Below are positions 34,432 to 40,459 of a DNA stretch of 40,459 nt, piece after piece; position 1 is the stretch's first letter, and each line of letters opens with the position of its first letter. Source of the DNA: Caulobacteraceae bacterium (GTDB taxonomy: Bacteria > Pseudomonadota > Alphaproteobacteria > Caulobacterales > Caulobacteraceae); contig JANYFU010000511.1 in assembly GCA_025359665.1 (NCBI GenBank), positions 1-40,459 on the forward strand. Reading direction: 5' to 3'. Position numbers and translations under genes: made by a program. The notes under the pieces were generated by a model. It saw only the letters and a list, made by a program, of their open reading frames with translations. It was not told the DNA's origin and made no database searches.

Positions 34432-35706
34432 ATGTCACATCGCATCTGGGCTCTGCTTTCGACCGTCGCAGCGACCACGCTATTGGCCAGCGCCGCTTTC
34501 GCCGATGATCAAGCGCCAGCTGCGGCCGCTCCGGCGACGCCCGCCGCGCCCGCTTCCTGGATGAGCGGCATCAAGTTTTCCGGTCATATCGAAGCGGGGG
34601 CGACGATGAATCCGGCGTCGCCGTCAAACGGCGTGAACTTCGGGCATCTGTTCACCGACAAGGCCAATCAGATCGTTCTAAATCAAGCCGCGATCACGAT
34701 CGAGCGCGACCCGGACCCGAAAGCGACCTCGATCGATATCGGCTTCAAGATTCAGGGGATGTATGGATCGGACTCACGGTACACCCACTTCTTAGGTGAA
34801 CTCGACCACGAAACCTCGATGCGCAATTCGTTCGACATCGTGGAGGCGAACGTCACGGCCCATCTCCCATTCCTGACGGCGGGCGGCATTGACGTGAAAG
34901 TCGGTCAATTTTCGACACCACTCGGTGTCGAGGTAATTGATCCGACTGGAAATTTCTTCTATTCAAAAGGTTATATTTTCAATTTCGGCATTCCGCTGAA
35001 GCATACTGGCGTCCTGACAACGACACACGTAAATTCCATCTTGGATATCTATGCGGGATACACGACAGGTGTGAATACTTCTCTGGGATCAGCTGGTGGC
35101 TATAACGATGGGCAGTTCCATTTCCTTGGTGGTATTGGTCTGAACTTCAAGAATCTGACCGTTCTCGCTCTGACCCATATCGGCCCAGAGAATCCGGGGC
35201 CAGTTGAGGGTGTCGATGTCCATGGTCAAATGCGTTATCTAAGCGACATCGTCGTCACCTGGCATGTGAATGACAAGCTGACTTCGACGACTGAGCTTAA
35301 CTACATCCGCGATGACGGGTTCTCGGCCGCTGGCGGTGGCGTGGCAGAGTATCTGACCTACCCGCTGTCGTCCACCATCACCGCTGGCATTCGAGGTGAA
35401 ATCTGGCGTGACGCGGACGGCTTCTTTGTCGCCGGCTTCCCTGGCAACAATGACTTTGTCAATCTTGAGGAAGGCCTGCCGACCACCGCCTATGGTGTCG
35501 GATCGGCAACTTACGGAGCGATAACGCTTGGCCTCAATATCAAGCCTGCCCACCTACCCAAGATGATCGATGGCCTCAATATCCGGCCCGAAATCCGATA
35601 CGACAGCACCTTGTCCGGGTCTGGCGCCTTTACGGGCTCCGACGCCGTGCTCGGCAAGGATCAGTTCACCATTGGCCTGGACGTCGTTATCCCATTAGCT
35701 TTCTAG
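34432..35706 (+). CDS. Outer-membrane beta-barrel porin (BBP2/OmpL-like)
   Basis: A 424-residue protein with a signal peptide (MSHRIWALLSTVAATTLLAS, cleavage near AFA-DD), an Ala/Pro-rich linker, then alternating amphipathic beta strands ending in Phe (VIPLAF), the outer-membrane sorting signal. The strand GIKFSGHIEAGATMNP and the section DVKVGQFSTPLGVEVIDP resemble the beta-barrel porin-2 (PF07642) family. Substrate selectivity is unknown. AGGGGA lies about 11 bases before the ATG. Its position next to an ABC transporter may mean both serve uptake of the same solute, but they are probably separate transcripts. The gene is somewhat lower in GC than its neighbours in the middle. A strong hairpin follows. 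Confidence 0.8.
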   Translation: MSHRIWALLSTVAATTLLASAAFADDQAPAAAAPATPAAPASWMSGIKFSGHIEAGATMNPASPSNGVNFGHLFTDKANQIVLNQAAITIERDPDPKATSIDIGFKIQGMYGSDSRYTHFLGELDHETSMRNSFDIVEANVTAHLPFLTAGGIDVKVGQFSTPLGVEVIDPTGNFFYSKGYIFNFGIPLKHTGVLTTTHVNSILDIYAGYTTGVNTSLGSAGGYNDGQFHFLGGIGLNFKNLTVLALTHIGPENPGPVEGVDVHGQMRYLSDIVVTWHVNDKLTSTTELNYIRDDGFSAAGGGVAEYLTYPLSSTITAGIRGEIWRDADGFFVAGFPGNNDFVNLEEGLPTTAYGVGSATYGAITLGLNIKPAHLPKMIDGLNIRPEIRYDSTLSGSGAFTGSDAVLGKDQFTIGLDVVIPLAF

Positions 35707-35716
35707 TCTGATCCGC

Positions 35717-35753
35717 CGAGGGAGGCCGGCGCAAAAGCGTCGGCCAACCCTCG
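35717..35753. terminator. Hairpin between convergent porin and SDR genes
   Basis: CGAGGG (35717-35722) and GGCCGGCGC (35724-35732) pair with GCGTCGGCC (35737-35745, one G-U) and CCCTCG (35748-35753) around loop AAAA. It begins ten bases after the porin stop and ends twelve bases before the SDR stop, so it can act for both directions. No T tract follows. Confidence 0.6.
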
Positions 35754-35765
35754 CATGCTGGTCGC

Positions 35766-36569
35766 CTAGCGCATGGCTAGCGGGGCGTATCCAAGATGGA
35801 GACCCGCATCCACCATGAGGGCCTCCCCGGTGATGTGGCGGGACGCCGGGGCGGCCAGAAACACCGCCGCACCGGCTATATCCTCCGCCGTCGATGCGAC
35901 TTTGAGCGGCATGGTGTCGGCGACTCCCTGGCGCATGCGATCCAGTTGTTCGGCGGTCATGCCCCGACCGAACCAGGGCGTGTCAATATAGCCGGGACAT
36001 ATCGCATTCACACGGATCTTCGGGGCCAAGGCGCGAGCCAGAGAGATCGTCATGGTGATCAGCGCTCCTTTCGAAGCGGCATAGGGGACAGAACTGCCGA
36101 TACCCAGAACGCCGGCTACAGACGCGGTGTTGACCACCGCGCCGGCTGCGGGACCAACCTCCAGCAGGGCGCGGGCGGCCCTGACCATCTGATAGGCGCC
36201 TACGACGTTCACGGCATAGATTCGCATAAAGTCTTCGGCCGAGACGGCGTCCAGCGCGGCGTGATTGTTGGCGAATTTCGTGACACCGGCGTTGTTGAAC
36301 AGGGCATCGATACGGCCGAATGGTTCGGCGGCGGCGACGATCCGCACACAGTCCTCATCCTTGGCGACGTCGCCCTGAACCAATATGCCACGGGCGCCCG
36401 CGGCTTCGACCATGGCCTTGGTCCGCCCGGCCTCGGCTTCGCTCGAGGCATAGTTGATCACCACCGCCGCCGCCCCGCGTTCGGCGGTCTCAACGGCGAT
36501 GGCGCGGCCAAGCCCGGTAGACGCCCCGGTGATCAACACGACCCTTCCGTCGAAATCTTTGCCCACCAT
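35766..36569 (-). CDS. SDR-family oxidoreductase
   Basis: A 267-residue NAD(P)-dependent short-chain dehydrogenase with an intact site: TGASTGLG near residue 14, FNNAG, Ser in NTASVAG, and YAASK. The region PGYIDTPWF after the catalytic helix and the C-terminal [11 protein letters not shown] are typical of the FabG-like classical SDRs. The substrate cannot be predicted. ATG 36569 is preferred because GAGGAG lies six to seven bases upstream; the frame continues 11 codons further to 36602. It is divergent from queF and transcribed alone. Confidence 0.88.
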   Translation of the reverse strand: MVGKDFDGRVVLITGASTGLGRAIAVETAERGAAAVVINYASSEAEAGRTKAMVEAAGARGILVQGDVAKDEDCVRIVAAAEPFGRIDALFNNAGVTKFANNHAALDAVSAEDFMRIYAVNVVGAYQMVRAARALLEVGPAAGAVVNTASVAGVLGIGSSVPYAASKGALITMTISLARALAPKIRVNAICPGYIDTPWFGRGMTAEQLDRMRQGVADTMPLKVASTAEDIAGAAVFLAAPASRHITGEALMVDAGLHLGYAPLAMR

Positions 36570-36673
36570 GGACGTCTCCTCGATTTGTGTTTGTTGAGAC
36601 ACTGATAGCGTTGGCGTTGGCGATTGTCTTCGCCCCTGTTGGCGATAGGGGAACCGCGCTAGATCGTCCCGCC

Positions 36674-37126
36674 ATGGAAGACATCCACCTTACGCAGCTC
36701 GGCCAAGAGGCGCGCGGATTCCCGAGCCCCGAAGCGGCGATCCTTGAGTGCGTGCCAAACCCGCAGGCCGGGGCGCTGTTCCTGGCCCGGTTCACGGCGC
36801 CCGAGTTCACGTCACTGTGCCCAGTGACCGGCCAGCCTGATTTCGCGCGTCTGGTCATCGACTACGCGCCCGCCGAGTGGCTGGTGGAGTCAAAGTCTCT
36901 GAAGCTCTATCTCGGCGCTTTCAGAAACCACGGCGCCTTTCACGAGGATTGCACTTTGACCATCGGCCGGCGGATCGTGGAGGCCGCTAAACCGATCTGG
37001 TTGCGGATAGGCGGCTATTGGTATCCCCGGGGTGGCATACCGATCGACGTGTTCTGGCAGACCGGCCCGGCGCCAGAGGGACTGTGGTTGCCGGATCAGG
37101 GAGTCGAAGCCTATCGAGGACGCTGA
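36674..37126 (+). CDS. queF: NADPH-dependent 7-cyano-7-deazaguanine reductase
   Basis: Reduces preQ0 to preQ1 in queuosine biosynthesis for tRNA. A 150-residue single-domain (unimodular) enzyme with nucleophile Cys49 and Asp56 in [13 protein letters not shown], spaced as in B. subtilis QueF. The family motif ESKSLKLY (72-79) and FHE (89-91) are also present. ATG 36674 gives the normal family length; the frame is open 29 codons further upstream without family similarity. Other queuosine genes (queC, queD, queE) are not in the window. I saw no preQ1 riboswitch upstream. Confidence 0.93.
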   Translation: MEDIHLTQLGQEARGFPSPEAAILECVPNPQAGALFLARFTAPEFTSLCPVTGQPDFARLVIDYAPAEWLVESKSLKLYLGAFRNHGAFHEDCTLTIGRRIVEAAKPIWLRIGGYWYPRGGIPIDVFWQTGPAPEGLWLPDQGVEAYRGR

Positions 37127-37140
37127 AGCCCACGGCGCCG

Positions 37141-37755
37141 TCAGGGTGTCCAGAACGACAGGATGGCCTCAAGTTCCGGCCTGACCCTCTCCATCGGCGC
37201 ATCGGTGTTGACCCCCAGATGCACGAAGCCCGCCACCCGCTCACCCTCTCCGACGCCGAGAAGGCGGGCCGCGTCTTCGTCGTAGGCGTACCAGTCCGTG
37301 ATCCAATTGGCCCCAAAGCCCATGGCCTGTGCGGCGACGATCAACAGGGTACAGACCGCGCCGGCCGAAAGTTGCTGTTCCCATTCAGGTATTTCGCTTT
37401 GGACCGGATGCGAGATCACCGCGACGGTCAGGGGCGGCGCCCGCATCTTGGCCAGCTTCGCCTGAGCCTTGGCAGCGTCTGGTCGGGTTGCGGCAATGGC
37501 CTCCAGCGCGTGGACGAAGGCGATTTTGGCATCGCCCCGAAGCACGACGAAACGCCACGGCGCCAGCTTGCCGTGGTCGGGCGCCCTGGCCGCCAAGGTG
37601 AGCAGCGCCTTGAGTTCCGGGTCGGTAGGGCCTGGATCGGCCAGGTTCACCGCCGAGGCTGAACGGCGACGGGCCAGGAAATCGAGGGTCGGCGACGAGG
37701 GCTGGATCGCCAGGCTGTCACCAAATCTTGGAGCGGGAGAGGGCAGGGGGGCCAA
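37141..37755 (-). CDS. Nitroreductase family protein (YdjA-like)
   Basis: An FMN-dependent oxidoreductase of 204 residues, probably a homodimer in the cytoplasm. FLARRRSASAVNLADPGP and LTLAARAPDHGKLAPWRFVV match the nitroreductase N-terminal FMN-binding region; AGAVCTLLIVAAQAMGFGANW and the C-terminal GFVHLGV follow. Compact YdjA-type enzymes have this length. The physiological substrate is unknown. It is convergent with queF, 14 bases apart, and divergent from cysE, with about 150 bases between the two starts. Confidence 0.85.
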   Translation of the reverse strand: MAPLPSPAPRFGDSLAIQPSSPTLDFLARRRSASAVNLADPGPTDPELKALLTLAARAPDHGKLAPWRFVVLRGDAKIAFVHALEAIAATRPDAAKAQAKLAKMRAPPLTVAVISHPVQSEIPEWEQQLSAGAVCTLLIVAAQAMGFGANWITDWYAYDEDAARLLGVGEGERVAGFVHLGVNTDAPMERVRPELEAILSFWTP

Positions 37756-37792
37756 GGGTTTCCTTGCGGCGCATCTTTAAAAGCGAGTTATG

Positions 37793-37855
37793 CTATAGCG
37801 CCTCTATAGAAGTTCTCAATGGCGCTGGGCCTTCACCCTCCCCATATTCGGAGGG
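37793..37855 (+). promoter_or_regulatory. Candidate cysE upstream elements
   Basis: The palindromic hexamer CTATAG occurs twice (37793-37798 and 37804-37809) eleven bases apart, one helical turn, in an AT-richer patch. A stem CCCTCC (37836-37841)/GGAGGG (37850-37855) follows, about 50 bases before the cysE ATG. A paired operator plus leader hairpin is possible; no known regulator site is recognised. Confidence 0.3.
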
Positions 37856-37906
37856 CGACTGGTCCATGAAGTCAGGGGCCGGGTCGCTGAATGCGAGAGG
37901 GACAGC

Positions 37907-38722
37907 ATGGCTCAGCATCTTGAAGTGGTTGATGACGGGTTCTCCCCGCGTGTGTGGCCATCGTTGCGGAGCGAGGCTCAACGCGTCGCCAGGGATGAGC
38001 CAAGCCTGGCGTCTCTGCTCAATGCGGTGATCATTCGCCACTCCGATCTTTCGGCGGCCCTGTCCTATCAGCTGGCGCGGAAGCTGGGCGATCAGGAACT
38101 GCGCGCGATGAGCCTGCGCGAGGTTGCCCAAGAGGCCTATGCAGCCGAACCTTCGATCATCGAGGACGCGGAGGCGGATTTGCGGGCGGTGTTCGAGCGC
38201 GACCCCGCGTGCAAGGGATTCGTCCAGCCGTTTCTTCATTTCAAAGGCTTCCACGCCCTTCAGACTCATCGAGTCTCGCACTGGTTGTGGCGGTCGGGGC
38301 GGGAGGACCTAGCCTTCTATCTCCAGAGCCGAATGTCCGAGTTGTTTCAAGTGGATATTCACCCCGCCGCCGTCATCGGTTCGGGCGCCTTCCTCGATCA
38401 CGGCACGGGCATCGTCATCGGTGAAACGGCGGTGATTGGCGACAATGTCTCGATGCTTCATGGCGTTACGCTGGGCGGAACCGGCGCGGAGCGAGGGGAT
38501 CGCCATCCCAAGATTGGCAACGGCGTGCTGTTGGGCGCCGGCGCCAAGATCTTGGGCAATATCCGTGTTGGTGATTTCGCCAAGATCGCGGCGGGATCGG
38601 TGGTCCTGATCCCGGTGCCATCCGGCTGCACCGCCGCCGGGGTGCCGGCGAAGTTGATGAATTGCCCGACCTGCTCCGAGCCCGCCCGCACGATGGACCA
38701 GACCCTGGCTTTCGACATCTGA
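37907..38722 (+). CDS. cysE: Serine O-acetyltransferase
   Basis: Acetylates serine with acetyl-CoA, the first step of cysteine synthesis. In this 271-residue protein the N-terminal helical SATase domain (about 10-140, including FLHFKGFHALQTHRVSHWLW) is followed by left-handed beta-helix hexapeptide repeats with LDHGTGIVIGETAVIGDN, MLHGVTLGGTG and the cap KIGNGVLLGAGAKILGNI. The catalytic His residues in DHGTG and MLHGV are present. The C-terminal tail, site of feedback and CysK binding in other species, ends QTLAFDI, with the terminal Ile expected for CysK docking. GAGGGA about six bases upstream supports ATG 37907. DUF3126 follows, as in many alphaproteobacteria. Confidence 0.94.
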   Translation: MAQHLEVVDDGFSPRVWPSLRSEAQRVARDEPSLASLLNAVIIRHSDLSAALSYQLARKLGDQELRAMSLREVAQEAYAAEPSIIEDAEADLRAVFERDPACKGFVQPFLHFKGFHALQTHRVSHWLWRSGREDLAFYLQSRMSELFQVDIHPAAVIGSGAFLDHGTGIVIGETAVIGDNVSMLHGVTLGGTGAERGDRHPKIGNGVLLGAGAKILGNIRVGDFAKIAAGSVVLIPVPSGCTAAGVPAKLMNCPTCSEPARTMDQTLAFDI

Positions 38723-38824
38723 TGGTTCGCGCGGCCTGCTAGGCGCGGCTCGATTCACGCCGGAGGTTGCGTCGGGTTATCGCCATCTACTAGGGTCCGC
38801 GCCAATCGATTTGGAGCGCTTCCC

Positions 38825-39034
38825 ATGGATCAAAAAGACATCGACCGCGTGCAGGCGCACTTGAAGCGTACGTTCGGGAACCCGCACATCGCCGTCAAAG
38901 CTCGCCCGAAACAGAAGGATTCGGCCGAGGTCGAGATGAAGGGCGAGTTCATCGGCGTAATCTACGAAGACGAAGACGAGGATGGCTCGTTCATGTTCGA
39001 AATGGCGATCCTTCCGGAGGATCTCGAAGCCTAA
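38825..39034 (+). CDS. DUF3126 family protein
   Basis: A 69-residue acidic protein (MDQKDIDRVQAHLKRTFGNP start, YEDEDEDGSFMFEMAIL end) matching the small alphaproteobacterial DUF3126 family. Such proteins are found next to cysE, as here, 102 bases downstream. The function is unknown. It has no signal peptide or membrane segment, so it is likely cytoplasmic. It is convergent with the helicase gene that follows. Confidence 0.85.
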   Translation: MDQKDIDRVQAHLKRTFGNPHIAVKARPKQKDSAEVEMKGEFIGVIYEDEDEDGSFMFEMAILPEDLEA

Positions 39035-39056
39035 GGGCTGGGCGGCAGGGGCCGGG

Positions 39057-40459
39057 TCACGCTCGCTGGACGAAGCTGTCGATGACCTTCTTTTCACCAG
39101 CGGTGTCGAAGGCGACGGTGAGTTTGTTGCCCTCGACCACCGCAACGGCGCCATAGCCGAACTTCTGGTGAAAAACCCGGTCGCCCTTGCCATAGGCGCT
39201 GGCGAAATCAGGATCGGAGATCGCCACCAGCCGCCCCTCGCCCTCGATCACCTTGGTTCGTCCAGGAGGCCCGCCAGCATAGCCCCGGGACTGAGCCCGT
39301 TTCCAGCCCGGGCTGTCATAGCCGGAGCCATAGTTGGTCTCATCCCAACGGGAACCGCCGCCACCGTCGCGTAGTCCGGGGCCGCCGCCGTAGTAGCCGG
39401 TCTCTGACGCCGCCTCGACGCTGGCGATCGGTAGCTCGTCGACGAAACGGCTGGGCATCTGACTGGTCCAGCGGCCGTAAACCTGCCGGTTGGCGGCGAA
39501 GGAGATGCGCGCTTCCTCACGGGCCCGGGTCAGGCCGACGTAGGCTAGACGACGTTCCTCTTCGAGGCCGCGCTCGCCATTCTCATCGATGCTGCGCTGG
39601 CTTGGGAAAACGCCCTCTTCCCAGCCCGGCAGAAACACCAACGGGAACTCCAGGCCCTTGGCCGCATGCAGGGTCATGATCTGAGCAGCGTCGTCGCCGG
39701 CCCCACGATCCAGATCCGCCACCAGGGAAACATGTTCCAGATAGGCGCTCAGGTTCTCGAACGCGCCCATGGACTGGACCAGTTCCTTCAGGTTCTCCAG
39801 CCGGGTCTGGCTGGTCGGTCCCTTGTCCAGGCGGAGCGTGTCGATGTAGCCGCTTTCCTCAAGGATAGTCTCCGTCAGGCGCGGGTGTGCCACGGTCTCG
39901 CTCTGGCCGCGCCACCGGTCGAGGTCGCGCAGGAAGGTCGACAACGCCGTTCTTGCCCTGGCCGGCAATTCATCGCTGCGTACCAGATCGCGCGCAGCGG
40001 CCATGGCCGAGACCCCCTGTCCGCGGGCCAGGGTCAAAAGCTTTTGCACGGTCGTGTCGCCGATGCCCCGACGCGGCGTGTTGATGATTCTCTCGAACGC
40101 CAGATCGTCGTCCTGCGACTGCACCAGCCGCAGATAGGCGTGGGCGTCGCGAATTTCGGCCCGCTCGAAGAACCGGGGGCCGCCGACCACCGTGTACGGG
40201 ATCTGGAGCAGCACGAACCGCTCTTCAAAGGCACGCATCTGGAACGACGCCCGCACCAGCACCGCGACCTCGCTGTAGCGCCGGGTCTTGCGCCAGCGCT
40301 CGATATCCTCCGCAACCTGCCGGGATTCGGCCTCGCCGTCCCAGACCCCGCGCACCTGGACCTTCTGGCCGCCACGCACCTCCGTCCAGAGGGTTTTGCC
40401 CAGGCGATCCTTGTTGGCGGTTATCAGGCCGGAAGCGGCCGCCAGGATGTGCTCGGTCG
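39057..40459 (-). CDS. UvrD/PcrA-type ATP-dependent DNA helicase (C-terminal part)
   Basis: A superfamily 1 helicase acting in DNA repair and replication. Only the last 466 residues are in the window; the frame stays open to the right edge, where the incoming residues EHILAAASGLITANKDRLGK match UvrD motif III-IV surroundings. Visible family features are the 2B domain region NTPRRGIGDTTVQKLL, motif V TLHAAKGLEFPLVFLPGWEEG, motif VI EEERRLAYVGLTRAR, a Gly/Tyr-rich linker, and a C-terminal Tudor-like domain (GDRVFHQKFGYGAV) that binds RNA polymerase in PcrA/UvrD. The start lies outside. Whether it is the only UvrD-like helicase of the genome cannot be told. Confidence 0.93.
   Translation of the reverse strand, partial: TEHILAAASGLITANKDRLGKTLWTEVRGGQKVQVRGVWDGEAESRQVAEDIERWRKTRRYSEVAVLVRASFQMRAFEERFVLLQIPYTVVGGPRFFERAEIRDAHAYLRLVQSQDDDLAFERIINTPRRGIGDTTVQKLLTLARGQGVSAMAAARDLVRSDELPARARTALSTFLRDLDRWRGQSETVAHPRLTETILEESGYIDTLRLDKGPTSQTRLENLKELVQSMGAFENLSAYLEHVSLVADLDRGAGDDAAQIMTLHAAKGLEFPLVFLPGWEEGVFPSQRSIDENGERGLEEERRLAYVGLTRAREEARISFAANRQVYGRWTSQMPSRFVDELPIASVEAASETGYYGGGPGLRDGGGGSRWDETNYGSGYDSPGWKRAQSRGYAGGPPGRTKVIEGEGRLVAISDPDFASAYGKGDRVFHQKFGYGAVAVVEGNKLTVAFDTAGEKKVIDSFVQRA

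Noticed and set aside
36570-36673. Possible preQ1 riboswitch before queF
   Set aside because: A small CCCCT/AGGGG stem is present, but none of the conserved preQ1 aptamer features can be recognised.

Overview
The window is about 40 kb of GC-rich chromosome whose gene content and order point to an alphaproteobacterium, most likely of the Caulobacterales (Caulobacter/Phenylobacterium-like). The supporting signs are the fabD-fabG-acpP-fabF-mltG-yicC-gmk run, lipB-lptF-lptG-lptD-surA-rsmA, radA-cvpA-purF, rpsF-rpsR-rplI beside dnaB, a DUF3126 gene next to cysE, and frequent GTG/TTG starts and ATGA/GTGA overlaps. The genus cannot be fixed from the sequence alone. I see no phage, insertion sequence, CRISPR array or integron; nearly everything is housekeeping.

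Layout. 1-125: tail of an unidentified gene. 564-1898: a polytopic GT87/DUF2029-like glycosyltransferase. 1980-6509 (+): signal peptidase I, a YfgM-like membrane TPR protein, the lipoprotein BamB and the ribosome-assembly GTPase Der, an envelope/ribosome biogenesis operon. 6460-13254 (-): dnaB, then radA, cvpA, purF, a YfeH-type SBF transporter and an SDR protein lacking the usual catalytic Ser and Tyr. 13311-14592 (-): S6, S18 and L9 with a clear terminator. 14776-15315 (-): an exported peroxiredoxin. 15504-21493 (+): fatty-acid elongation genes followed by mltG, yicC and gmk. 21490-29188 (-): lipB, then LPS export (lptF, lptG, lptD), surA and rsmA, with no pdxA between surA and rsmA. 29279-29363: tRNA-Leu(GAG). 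29451-30617: isovaleryl-CoA dehydrogenase.

The right quarter is more accessory. It holds a 513-base stretch without a large gene, a fused double-permease ABC transporter with an AAA-associated ATPase, a BBP2-type porin, an SDR, queF, a nitroreductase, cysE, DUF3126 and the C-terminal part of a UvrD/PcrA helicase that runs off the right edge.

The most interesting unexplained element is on the minus strand at about 30654-30841. A Shine-Dalgarno sequence nearly complementary to the whole 16S rRNA 3' tail precedes a 21-residue ORF. The ORF itself contains stem-loops, and a strong terminator-like hairpin follows. It looks like a small structured transcript or leader-peptide RNA. Other points worth checking are the catalytically atypical SDR, the Ser-Glu in place of Ser-Met in signal peptidase, an AT-rich patch inside lptD, and a C9 tract upstream of the porin.
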